From Bradyrhizobium sp. (GTDB taxonomy: Bacteria; Pseudomonadota; Alphaproteobacteria; Rhizobiales; Xanthobacteraceae), in NCBI RefSeq assembly GCF_004799405.1, contig NZ_SSMW01000148.1:1-45126 (forward strand): 45,126 bases of DNA, written 5' to 3'. Below the pieces are notes generated by a model. It was not told where the DNA came from. It was given only the letters and a program-made list of their open reading frames with translations, and searched no databases. Both the position numbers and the translations under genes were made by a program. This document shows, in pieces, positions 25,160 to 33,251 of this stretch (position 1 is the stretch's first letter; each line of letters begins with the position of its first letter).

Positions 25160-28100
25160 TTATTTCCCTGGCTGATCAGAACCCGGCTCGATGCGCGTCA
25201 TCGCCAATCCCTGATGTAATCGTCGAAGCATGCCGCATATCGGTCTTTCATCCCTCGGACTTGCGCCCAGCAGACGATTAAGATGAAGATGAACGAAGCT
25301 GGCGTAAATATCTGATATTTCACGGGTCAGCGCGCCGGATTGCGAAAGGCTGGCCAGGCGCAGGCCCAGCGGAACGATATCATGGCGTCGGGCTTCGAAC
25401 GCTGCTGTGATAGCTTCGATCTCGTGCAAGGCAGCGGCGTTTCCGTCCTCGAATGCCTGCCTGAGGAATTTCCCGTGTTTGCGAAACCCGGTTCCTCCTT
25501 CGTGCCCAGGCGCCAGGGCGCGGTAAACCCTGATCCGGGCTTCCCCAGAGATACCGAGCGCACCCAGGAAGTCGTCCGTACTCAAGGCGGAAACAAGCAT
25601 CCTGTTTTCCGGATTTCGCCCAAGCAGGTGCAGAAACGCTACGACGGCTCGACTGTCGGCGGAGAAGATACTCTCCGATATGGCCAGGCCTTCCGGCCCT
25701 CCGTACCGCTCCAGCTCCCGCTCATATGTCTCGTAGCTGAACCGAAGGCACAGATCATCTTCGACCAGCGAAGTTGCCCACGCTGACAACAATGGCATGA
25801 GGTCGCTTGCCATGCGCTCGGGATTCCCGCGAAATCGTATCCTGAGATGATCCTCCGGATCGGTGTATCTTAGAAAAAACCAATCCGCGGCCATCGCGGA
25901 TGCGATGGCCTTTTCGCCGAATTCCCGCAGGCGATACAAAACGTCATCCTGAAAATCCCTGCCGCAATATATTTTCAGATAAAGCCATTCGGTACCCGGC
26001 GGACGCAGCCGCTGCAAATTCGATCGGCGCGGCGGCACGGCGGGCATCTGCACAGCTTCAGCCGGAGGCAGGCCTTCCGCCGATTCCGAAGCTTCCGGCC
26101 GCCGAACAAGAGAGACAACGAATTCGGAAACGTATTTTCCACGGGGGCCTTGAAGCCATGCCTGGTCAATCGCCGGAATGACCTCCTGCACGACGATCCC
26201 GCCTGGGTCATCAGAATGTTCCAGCTCCCAACGAAGCTCGTCGGCTTGTTGAGCATCTTCGAGGTCCAGCAGCAGACGTTCGGAGGATAGACCGAGATAG
26301 ACATGTCGGGGGATGCCCAGTCGGGCTCGACACTTTGCAAGCGCTTGATGGAATCCGGCACTATCGCCGAGTATCTGTGAATCACCCAATTCGTCCAGGC
26401 GTAGCCGCCATTGTGCCGGACGCAGCACGATACGGCCCGACTGAAGCCGAGGAAGATACGGAAACAACTCGGCAGGTCCCCAATAGAACATATGCAGCCA
26501 CGGAAAACCGTCCTGGCTGACTTCGGCCAGAAACCGCCCGAGGCGCGACAGATGGCTGGGCGCCAGCATGTGCCCGGAGCAGATGCGGACCTCGCGGTCG
26601 CGAACCACCCACCGTAGATAAAAGCGGTCATCCCGAATACCGACGACGAGATCGTCGGGACGAATGACGTGGGCTTCATCGACACCGGGCGTGGTGTCCA
26701 GCGCAATTTCGTACCGGCGAATCGCGGGACGAATGGCGACGTTGGACAGTCGCGATTGACGGGGAACGCAAATCAACTCGGCCCACAGCGTGTCGGGTGA
26801 GTTCGCCTCTTCGCCCCGCGCGACCATCTGCACCACTTCATTGCCGTGTTTACCCAACAGGTCGGCAAATCGGCCAACGAACCGGCCTGCGGCGCTGGCC
26901 CAGCCACCCGGTCCGACCACGATCTGGAACTTGCCGGCATCGATATCCGCAGCGCACGCCGCCGCCACCAGCACCGACAGGTCCAGCGACGGCGGTGCGT
27001 TTTTTGGGGCCGGGCGCCAGGTTTCCAGGGCTGCCAGCAGGTCGGGCTTCAGTTCCAGCACCTGTGTTCGATCGCGCAGGGCGCGACACGCAAGATCGAG
27101 CAGATTTTTCGAGCGCTCGCTTTGGCAGTCTTCGTCGAAGCCGGCTGCCGGTTCATTCAATTCGGCAAGCTCGGCTTGCCAATGCGTGCCTAAACCGAAA
27201 TTAGGATCGAGCAATTCAATCAGGGGTACCTGACGGTCATGTCCGTAGCGCTGAATGAAGTGCTGGCGAAATGCAGCGACATGCGGCAGTCCGGCAGGGT
27301 AAACGGTCATGCGAAGCAAAAGCTCCGCGGCTCGAGCCGCTTCGTCAGCAACGGACCTTGAGACTTGGGATCCATCGAGAGGTATTGCTGCGTCTATCTG
27401 AAGTGCCGGCGCGCCGCGCCTGGTCGACGCGGCCGAATGCTCGTCTGATGCAGTGTCGGCGGCCTGTTGGAGGCTTTGGCATTCGGCTCCGCTAGGCGCT
27501 GCATGTCCTTTGGAGCGCTCAAGCATATTCTTAAGAGTTGCCGCCGCTTCCAGGGCCGCCGGTATTCCCGCCAATCGCTGCAATACGTATCGGGCGGGAT
27601 CCTCCGTCGTAAATGGCGGCCGGAGGTCCGTTCTTATGAAATCATATTGCCAAAGGGAGGTGATGAGAGTCTCGACTTGATCGTCGCCGGCGCGAAGCTT
27701 GGTTGTCAGATCGCGTATGACCGCCCGATACGGCAGGTAAGTTTGCGTGGCTTGCAGGGCTGCAAGAACCGCATCCGTGGCGCGGATCGATACGCCCGCG
27801 CTTGCCGCCATGCCGGCGGGAAGCTTGAGAGCTTCGGTTATCATGGCGCGGCCGGCGCGAACCAATGCGCTGCCGTTCGCGCACAGCCGGAGTTCGCGGC
27901 GGATCTCGATCTTCCCTTCAAGGTCCTGGACCAGTCGCCACAACCAATCCATGTCGGGTCTTGCGCACCGTTCAGCCGGCGAGCTCCCGATCCGCAGGTC
28001 TGTGCGTTCTCCGAATGTAGTGAGTGCAACCCCGGCAAAGAGCCCGAACGGAACCGGGCGGCTCGACATCCGAATGAGGTAGCGAAGCAGTTTGCGCGCG

Positions 28101-28357
28101 AGGTCGGAAGACTGACGGTGCCGGCGCAGGTCCAACGACCGGATGAATGAAGGGCTGGCGATCGATATCGCCTCGCGTATCCTGATGCGGCGCGGGTCCG
28201 CTAAATCGGCCTGCTGCGGATCCATCAAGACCCGCATCATATCCGTTAGACTAAGGTAATCATCCAGCGAGAGACTTGGAGCGCGTAGCAGTGCGTAGGG
28301 AATTGGCTCGTAAAGTGAGCCGGTGAGCCGGTTAAGGGGCTTGGCGATGGCGCGCAC
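25160..28357 (-). CDS. Full-length class I lanthipeptide dehydratase (LanB)
   Basis: 1065 residues. The N-terminal Lant_dehydr_N region (about residues 20-680) has SLYEPIPYALLRAPSLSLDD and RMSSRPVPFGLFAGVAL, the conserved R-x-x-P-x-G-x-F-A-G block. In known LanBs it transfers glutamate from glutamyl-tRNA to Ser/Thr. The C-terminal SpaB/thiopeptide-type domain (about residues 785-1055) starts at GTEWLYLKIYCGRDFQDDVL and contains WFFLRYTDPEDHLRIRFRG; it eliminates the glutamate to leave dehydroamino acids. Both halves being present argues against a PEARL (peptide aminoacyl-tRNA ligase), which lacks the second. The start is a GTG with a weak GAGAA site. It is 115 bp downstream of the candidate precursor and 13 bp before the DUF6065-like gene. 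No LanC cyclase is visible. Confidence 0.93.
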   Translation of the reverse strand: MRAIAKPLNRLTGSLYEPIPYALLRAPSLSLDDYLSLTDMMRVLMDPQQADLADPRRIRIREAISIASPSFIRSLDLRRHRQSSDLARKLLRYLIRMSSRPVPFGLFAGVALTTFGERTDLRIGSSPAERCARPDMDWLWRLVQDLEGKIEIRRELRLCANGSALVRAGRAMITEALKLPAGMAASAGVSIRATDAVLAALQATQTYLPYRAVIRDLTTKLRAGDDQVETLITSLWQYDFIRTDLRPPFTTEDPARYVLQRLAGIPAALEAAATLKNMLERSKGHAAPSGAECQSLQQAADTASDEHSAASTRRGAPALQIDAAIPLDGSQVSRSVADEAARAAELLLRMTVYPAGLPHVAAFRQHFIQRYGHDRQVPLIELLDPNFGLGTHWQAELAELNEPAAGFDEDCQSERSKNLLDLACRALRDRTQVLELKPDLLAALETWRPAPKNAPPSLDLSVLVAAACAADIDAGKFQIVVGPGGWASAAGRFVGRFADLLGKHGNEVVQMVARGEEANSPDTLWAELICVPRQSRLSNVAIRPAIRRYEIALDTTPGVDEAHVIRPDDLVVGIRDDRFYLRWVVRDREVRICSGHMLAPSHLSRLGRFLAEVSQDGFPWLHMFYWGPAELFPYLPRLQSGRIVLRPAQWRLRLDELGDSQILGDSAGFHQALAKCRARLGIPRHVYLGLSSERLLLDLEDAQQADELRWELEHSDDPGGIVVQEVIPAIDQAWLQGPRGKYVSEFVVSLVRRPEASESAEGLPPAEAVQMPAVPPRRSNLQRLRPPGTEWLYLKIYCGRDFQDDVLYRLREFGEKAIASAMAADWFFLRYTDPEDHLRIRFRGNPERMASDLMPLLSAWATSLVEDDLCLRFSYETYERELERYGGPEGLAISESIFSADSRAVVAFLHLLGRNPENRMLVSALSTDDFLGALGISGEARIRVYRALAPGHEGGTGFRKHGKFLRQAFEDGNAAALHEIEAITAAFEARRHDIVPLGLRLASLSQSGALTREISDIYASFVHLHLNRLLGASPRDERPICGMLRRLHQGLAMTRIEPGSDQPGK

Positions 28358-28468
28358 CGTTCTCGATCGGCTGGGCTGTGCCCCTTGGCAGATAACGCAG
28401 GTATGCCAGAAGCGCGTTACGGTATCCCGTCAATACGCACAGCCTGTTATTGTCCGAGCCTCCAACAA

Positions 28469-28480
28469 CCCGCTAGCGGG
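28469..28480. repeat. Perfect palindrome at the precursor stop codon
   Basis: CCCGCTAGCGGG is a 12-bp perfect palindrome that contains the precursor TAG. Followed by ATTTTTT on the plus strand, it looks like a terminator for that strand, but no plus gene reads into it. On the minus strand the A-run precedes it, so it is more likely a weak stem between precursor and dehydratase that could protect or attenuate the transcript. Confidence 0.4.
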
Positions 28481-28763
28481 ATTTTTTCGGCGTCACACGG
28501 CGGGGAGGCGCGCCCCGAACGCAATTAAGCACGCCGGGCGTGTAGGCGGTGGCGGGCGCTACGACGGGTGCGCGATTCGGATTTCGTGGATTGGGCCTTG
28601 TGACGGGAGACGGAGCTTTTTTCGGCGCCGTCCGCTCGTCCTGCAAACTCGGTCTGTCCGAAACGACTTCCACCTCGGCCTCTCGCCTTCCGCTGACATA
28701 TCCATCGAGCGGACGCGCATCCAGGTCCCACAATACCCGGTCGTCAGACGATCCAACCGCCAT
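28473..28763 (-). CDS. Candidate RiPP precursor peptide (96 aa)
   Basis: I know no named family for this. The 96-residue product starts MAVGSSDDRVLWDLDARPLD; the acidic leader-like part (residues 1-46) contains W12-D-L-D15, similar to the F-x-L-D box by which class I LanB enzymes bind leaders. Residues 47-75 are a Pro/Ala/Asn-rich linker. The C-terminal part (about 76-96) is short, basic and has a single Cys81, Thr75, Thr91 and Ser95. AAAGGGA sits about 9 bases before the ATG, in an AT-rich promoter-like patch. It lies directly upstream of the LanB gene on the same strand. For: position, ribosome site, leader motif. Against: only one Cys and few Ser/Thr, so the classic multi-ring product is not expected. 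It could instead be a small accessory protein. Confidence 0.6.
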   Translation of the reverse strand: MAVGSSDDRVLWDLDARPLDGYVSGRREAEVEVVSDRPSLQDERTAPKKAPSPVTRPNPRNPNRAPVVAPATAYTPGVLNCVRGAPPRRVTPKKSR

Positions 28764-28776
28764 GATGATCGTTCCC

Positions 28777-28803
28777 TTTGTAATTATTCAATAAATTAAT
28801 CAC
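28777..28803 (-). promoter_or_regulatory. AT-rich promoter region of the RiPP-like operon
   Basis: A strongly AT-rich stretch of about 27 bases in an otherwise GC-rich neighbourhood, directly upstream of the candidate precursor. Read on the minus strand it contains TTTATTGAATAATTACA. A -10-like hexamer (TGAATAAT region) is plausible, but a clear -35 is not seen. Confidence 0.4.
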
Positions 28804-28900
28804 GCCGCGCGCGTGAATGTCAAGGCGCGGGAACACTTGTTCGGGATGGCGTAGTCGGTTTGGATAGTTCGGCCGCGCGTGGCGGCGAGGAATGAACGGT

Positions 28901-28906
28901 TATAAT
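28901..28906 (+). promoter_or_regulatory. Predicted -10 box of the aldolase gene
   Basis: Exact TATAAT, 36 bases before the aldolase ATG, with GAGGAG between. The -35 (about 28878-28883) is poor, so the promoter may need an activator. Confidence 0.45.
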
Positions 28907-28942
28907 GTAGGCTTTCGGAGTGATAGCCTTGAGGAGTTAGCC

Positions 28943-29971
28943 ATGAATCTTGTCGACCTCAACAAAGTGGCTCAGGCCATGGTTATGCCGGGCAAGGGGA
29001 TCCTCGCCGCCGACGAATCCTCCGGCACCATCAAGAAGCGGTTTGATGCGATCAACGTCGAATCCACCGAGGACACCCGCCGCGACTATCGCGAAATGCT
29101 GTTTCGTTCAAAGGACGCGATGTCGAAATACATTTCCGGCGTTATTCTCTACGACGAGACCATCTGGCAAAAGGCCAAAGACGGCACGCCGCTGGTTCAA
29201 TTGATCGAGCAGGCGGGCGCCATCCCCGGCATCAAGGTCGATGAGGGAACCCAACCCTTGCCGGGTTGCCCTGGCGAACTCGTCACCGCCGGTCTCGACA
29301 AGCTCGGCGAACGGCTTGCGGCCTATTACAAGCAGGGGGCACGTTTTGCCAAATGGCGCGCGGTGATCGACATCGGCAAGGATATTCCAAGCATGACCGC
29401 GATCCACGTCAACGCTCATGCCCTGGCGCGCTACGCGGCGCTGTGCCAGGCCGCCCAGATCGTGCCGATCGTCGAACCTGAAGTGCTGATGGATGGCGAT
29501 CACGATATCGATCGGTGCTACCAGGTCACTCAGCGCGTGCTCAACAAGACTTTCCAGGAATTGCGCGTCCAGCGCGTGGCGCTCGAAGGCATGATCCTGA
29601 AGCCGAACATGGCGGTTTCGGGCAAGAAAAGCCCGAAGCAAGCTTCGGTCGGGGAAGTCGCCGAGAAGACCATACGGCTGCTGAAGAGCTGCGTGCCGGC
29701 AGCGGTGCCGGGTATCGCATTCCTGTCGGGCGGCCAGTCCGACGAGGACGCCACGGCGCATCTCGACGCCATGAACCGGATCGGCGGATTGCCGTGGAAG
29801 CTGTCTTTCTCCTACGGCCGTGCGCTGCAATCGGCGCCGCAAAAAGCATGGTCGGGCAAGTCCGAGAATATCGCCGCTGGACAACGCGCCTTCACCCATC
29901 GCGCGCGGATGAATTCGCTCGCCAGCAAGGGCGAGTGGAAGAGCGAGCTGGAGCAAAGAAACGCGGCCTAG
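28943..29971 (+). CDS. Class I fructose-bisphosphate aldolase
   Basis: Schiff-base aldolase that cleaves fructose 1,6-bisphosphate to glyceraldehyde-3-phosphate and dihydroxyacetone phosphate (and the reverse) in the cytoplasm; 342 residues, the usual eukaryote-like class I length. Hallmarks are GKGILAADESSGTIKKRF near the N-terminus, ARFAKWRAVIDI in the middle and LEGMILKPNMA with the Schiff-base Lys220; the text near FLSGGQSDEDATAHLDAMN is also typical. The ATG at 28943 has GAGGAG 6 bases upstream. It is a monocistronic gene by spacing, divergent from the RiPP-like operon. No link to the sulfur-sugar locus is evident. Confidence 0.96.
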   Translation: MNLVDLNKVAQAMVMPGKGILAADESSGTIKKRFDAINVESTEDTRRDYREMLFRSKDAMSKYISGVILYDETIWQKAKDGTPLVQLIEQAGAIPGIKVDEGTQPLPGCPGELVTAGLDKLGERLAAYYKQGARFAKWRAVIDIGKDIPSMTAIHVNAHALARYAALCQAAQIVPIVEPEVLMDGDHDIDRCYQVTQRVLNKTFQELRVQRVALEGMILKPNMAVSGKKSPKQASVGEVAEKTIRLLKSCVPAAVPGIAFLSGGQSDEDATAHLDAMNRIGGLPWKLSFSYGRALQSAPQKAWSGKSENIAAGQRAFTHRARMNSLASKGEWKSELEQRNAA

Positions 29972-30201
29972 CCGGCCGTCATCCATCCGTCACGGCAAGC
30001 CTGGCCGAATGGCAAGGTCACCCCGGTCGGCCCCGGTGAAAGCGATGCCCCGCCGAGGTCAGCAATGCGATGATGGCTGCCACTCCCGGCCACGACCGCA
30101 AGCGCCAGACCGTAGTTTCGCCGAAATACGTTGCGATGCCGGCCTGCCGCGACAACATGCTTTTGTTCGCTGGTCCAGCCTGACAAGGCAGCCATCGCCA
30201 T
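29968..30201 (-). CDS. Doubtful small ORF downstream of the VOC gene
   Basis: 77 residues from the ATG at 30201, with GGAGG about 8 bases upstream and on the same strand as the VOC gene 60 bp before it. It begins MAMAALSGWTSEQKHVV, has one mildly hydrophobic stretch (YGLALAVVAGSG) and ends overlapping the aldolase stop by 3 bases in convergent orientation. I do not recognise it. The ribosome site is the only positive evidence; it may be non-coding. The rest of the 290-bp gap shows nothing else. Confidence 0.25.
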   Translation of the reverse strand: MAMAALSGWTSEQKHVVAAGRHRNVFRRNYGLALAVVAGSGSHHRIADLGGASLSPGPTGVTLPFGQACRDGWMTAG

Positions 30202-30261
30202 CGGATCAGCCTCCAAACCAGTCGGCGTGCCCTGTCGGCGTGCCCTGGGGGCGCGCCGTCG

Positions 30262-31152
30262 CTAACGCCGGTCGTACTCGTCCGGTTCCATCGCCCACAG
30301 CCATTGGTCGTGGCCGTTGGCGTAATTGCGGTTGGTCTGCGCCGGATTGCGGTTGATCAGCGGCCGCATGTACATCGGGTGGGTGGCGCTGCGCACCTCG
30401 TGTTCGACCGTGAACAAAGGCTTGCCGTTTGTGAGATCGACGATATCGCGAAAGCGGTATTGGTACGGATTATCCTCGCTGTAGATAAGGCCGCGCTCCG
30501 CCAGCCGGCCATGGGGGCCCGAGAAGTTCGTAATGTACATCTGCACGTGGTGGCCATCATATTCCGGCTGCGGCCGGTCGGTTTCGCGAAACTGCAGATA
30601 CTGGTCCTTGCCCGTCTGCACGCGCGCCAGAGTGCCGTTGCCGTTTTTGAGTTCGGCGGGCATGCCCATGATCTCGGGATAAAAACCGCAAATGCCTTGC
30701 GCCGTGCCGACGGGTACGTCGAACTCGACGTAGGGGATGCCGAGCGTAATGCGTCCAAAACGCGTGGCGTCGGGCTCATGGCAGCGCACGCGATTGCCCC
30801 AGGGACATATCGCCTCGACGCAGTCATTGTGCTCGCGGAAGGCGAACGCCGTGCCTTCGAGCTTGCCGGCGACGAACTTGAGCCGGTTCAGCAGCGCCGC
30901 GCGGCCCGGGATGACGATTCCGGTGTGGCCTCGTACCACCTGCGCCTTGCCGCTCGGCAGATGAAATTGGCTTCGGCCGACATTGATCCACATATTGGTA
31001 TCGGACACCATGAGATAGGGGTCGCGGGTTAGCCCGAGCCCGGTGACGTAGAACAACATCGCCAGATGCTGGTCGGGCACTTGCACATTGACGTGTTCGA
31101 GAAAAATCGCGTTGCCGAGATCCTCGGCGGCGCGGTCGAATTGCTGCTGCAT
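30262..31152 (-). CDS. VOC-superfamily protein (glyoxalase/dioxygenase-like)
   Basis: 296 residues from the ATG at 31152 (MQQQFDRAAEDLGNAIFL), which has AGGACA upstream; a GTG at 31182 would add 10 residues without a ribosome site. Two VOC beta-alpha-beta-beta-beta modules are visible: the first begins IFLEHVNVQVPDQHLAMLFY and the second begins ITLGIPYVEFDVPVGTAQGI and includes HHVQMYITNFSGP. His in EHVNV and His in HHVQM are likely metal ligands. Members include dioxygenases and glyoxalases; the substrate is not predictable. No signal peptide is seen, so it should be cytoplasmic. It is divergent from the sugar-nucleotide operon, separated by 250 bp that hold no other gene. Confidence 0.8.
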   Translation of the reverse strand: MQQQFDRAAEDLGNAIFLEHVNVQVPDQHLAMLFYVTGLGLTRDPYLMVSDTNMWINVGRSQFHLPSGKAQVVRGHTGIVIPGRAALLNRLKFVAGKLEGTAFAFREHNDCVEAICPWGNRVRCHEPDATRFGRITLGIPYVEFDVPVGTAQGICGFYPEIMGMPAELKNGNGTLARVQTGKDQYLQFRETDRPQPEYDGHHVQMYITNFSGPHGRLAERGLIYSEDNPYQYRFRDIVDLTNGKPLFTVEHEVRSATHPMYMRPLINRNPAQTNRNYANGHDQWLWAMEPDEYDRR

Positions 31153-31402
31153 GCGCGTTGTCCTGGATGCCTGTTTCGGCACATCATAATGCGGCGTGAC
31201 GCACTAATCCAATAGACCGGCTCCGGTAGATCAACCGCAAGTTTAGCCGTACGGGGAGTTCGAAGGTGGCTGCTGCGGTGCGGCGGTGTCTCGCCTTGAA
31301 AACCTGCCGCCGACGCCCTGAAATTGCAAAATTCCCTGTCCTGCAAGAATCTTGTATTAAACCGCGAGCGCCGGGATGGGATTCCCGCCGGGGAACTTTG
31401 TC

Positions 31403-32173
31403 ATGAAGGTCGTTATTCTGGCGGGAGGCAGGGGCACCCGGTTGAGCGAGGAAACCGACGTCCGTCCTAAACCGATGGTTGAGGTAGGGGGCCGTCCTGT
31501 CCTCTGGCACATCATGAAAATCTACAGCCATTACGGCTTCAACGATTTCATCATCTGCCTCGGCTACAAAGGTTACGTGATCAAGGAATATTTTGCGAAT
31601 TACTTTCTCCACATGACCGACGTGACCTTTCATCTGGCCGAAAACCGGATGGAAGTTCACCGCGAGACCGCCGAACCCTGGCGCGTCACACTGGTCGACA
31701 CCGGGGACGCCACCATGACGGGTGGAAGGATCAAGCGGGTGTTATCCTAAGTTCGCGACGAAGAAGTCTTTGCCCTCACCTATGGCGATGGACTCGCAAA
31801 CATCGATCTCGGCGCTGAATTGGCGTTTCACAAATCTCACGGGCTCCTGGCCACGGTGGCGGCCTTGCGGCCGGCCAAGCGGTTTGGCGTAATCGCCATC
31901 GACGGTCAGAAGGTAACCAGTTTTCACGAGAAGCCCGCGGATGAAGGTGGCTGGATAAACGGCGGCTTCTTCCTGTTGTCGCCTTCGGTGGGGTCGCTGA
32001 TCCAGGGAGACGACACCGTCTGGGAAGAGGGGCCGATGGAAACGCTCGCGCGCAACGATCAATTGCGGGCTTACGTCCATCATGGCTTCTGGCATCCGAT
32101 GGATACGCTGCGCGACCGTATATTTCTCGAATCGCAGTGGGCGGCTGGCAAAGCCGACTGGAGAGTTTGGTGA
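31403..32173 (+). pseudogene. rfbF: rfbF, glucose-1-phosphate cytidylyltransferase, in-frame stop
   Basis: Homolog of RfbF, which makes CDP-glucose from CTP and glucose-1-phosphate, the first step of CDP-linked deoxysugar synthesis. Full family length (257 codons) but with a TAA at codon 116 (31748-31750). Before it, MKVVILAGGRGTRLSEETD has the nucleotidyltransferase signature and HIMKIYSHYGFNDFIICLGY. After it, in the same frame, the text resumes VRDEEVFALTYGDGLANIDL and ends DRIFLESQWAAGKADWRVW. One base change from a Tyr codon (TAC/TAT) explains the lesion. The stop overlaps the rfbG GTG (GTGA), so the gene heads the operon. Base-call error cannot be excluded from one sequence. GGGGAA precedes the ATG. 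Confidence 0.88.
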
Positions 32174-33237
32174 TCGATCCAGACTTGTGGCGCGGCCGGC
32201 GGGTCTTTTTGACGGGACATACCGGCTTTAAGGGAGCCTGGATGGCGCTGCTGTTGCGCTCTTTGCGAGCCGAGGTCCACGGTTTCGCGCTGCCGCCGGA
32301 ATATGCGAACGGGATATTTTGCGTGGCCGGCGTCGAAGCCGACCTCAATCACGAGATTGGCGATATCCGCGACCTCGAGGCATTGAAGGCGTCCATGCGG
32401 CGGGCCGAGCCGGAGATCGTGATCCACATGGCCGCGCAAGCCCTGGTCCGCCGGTCGTATCTCGATCCGACCGAGACCTATTCAACGAACGTGATGGGGA
32501 CCGTCAACCTGCTGGAGGCGGTCAGGTTGACGCGCGGGGTGAGGGCGGTTGCGGTCATTACAAGCGACAAATGCTACGACAATACCGGAGCCGGAAAGCC
32601 ATTCCGCGAAGGTGACGCGCTCGGCGGATTCGATCCGTACAGCAGCAGCAAAGCGTGCGCGGAGATCGTCGCGGCTGCCTATCGCGGCAGCTTCCTTCAC
32701 GGCGAGGATGCAAGCCGGATTGCCACCGCTCGCGCAGGCAATGTGATCGGAGGTGGAGATTGGTCGACCGATCGCCTAGTGCCGGACATGATGAAGTCGT
32801 TCATGCAGGGCGAGGCGGTCCGAATCCGTAATCCCGATGCCGTGCGACCCTGGCAGCATGTGATCGATCCGCTGATCGGATATTTGACGTTGTGCGAGGC
32901 GTTATGCGCAGCGCCTCAATTTGCCGAGAGCTGGAATTTCGGTCCCACTGCCAGCAGCAACATTACGGTTGCGGAAGTCGCCGGCGCGCTTGCAAAAAAT
33001 TGGGGACCGGGCGCTAAATGGGAAATCCGCAGGAAGGATGACCTCCACGAAGCGGCCTTCCTGCAACTCGATTGTTCGAAGGCCATCAGCCGCCTCAAAT
33101 GGCGGCCGCTGATAGAATTCGAGGCGACCCTGGCATTGACGGTCGAATGGTACAGGGCTTTCAGCGAAGGGTGCGATATGCGCAAATTTACGCTGGGCCA
33201 GATCGATAAAATTGCCAGCAACGCTCAACGCAGTTGA
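32170..33237 (+). CDS. rfbG: CDP-glucose 4,6-dehydratase
   Basis: Short-chain-type NAD-dependent epimerase/dehydratase, 355 residues, converting CDP-glucose to CDP-4-keto-6-deoxyglucose. The Rossmann motif GHTGFKGAWMALLL is near the N-terminus. The catalytic Tyr-x-x-x-Lys is in YSSSKACAEI, and TSDKCYDN with Lys is typical of RfbG. IARAGNVIGGGDWSTDRLVPD is a strong family signature. The start is a GTG at 32170 with GGAGAG 5 bases upstream, overlapping the rfbF stop as GTGA. It is intact although rfbF just before it is broken, so it would depend on coupling past a premature stop. Confidence 0.93.
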   Translation: MIDPDLWRGRRVFLTGHTGFKGAWMALLLRSLRAEVHGFALPPEYANGIFCVAGVEADLNHEIGDIRDLEALKASMRRAEPEIVIHMAAQALVRRSYLDPTETYSTNVMGTVNLLEAVRLTRGVRAVAVITSDKCYDNTGAGKPFREGDALGGFDPYSSSKACAEIVAAAYRGSFLHGEDASRIATARAGNVIGGGDWSTDRLVPDMMKSFMQGEAVRIRNPDAVRPWQHVIDPLIGYLTLCEALCAAPQFAESWNFGPTASSNITVAEVAGALAKNWGPGAKWEIRRKDDLHEAAFLQLDCSKAISRLKWRPLIEFEATLALTVEWYRAFSEGCDMRKFTLGQIDKIASNAQRS

Positions 33238-33251
33238 AGGCTGACAAGAGC

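Noticed and set aside
25160..28357. LanB-like protein as a PEARL (peptide aminoacyl-tRNA ligase)
   Set aside because: The C-terminal elimination domain is present and length is full, whereas PEARLs lack it.
28469..28487. Plus-strand intrinsic terminator
   Set aside because: Stem and T-run look right, but no plus-strand gene leads into it.
28943..29971. Aldolase as part of the sulfo-sugar pathway
   Set aside because: It is a clear fructose-bisphosphate aldolase, over 20 kb away and with its own promoter.
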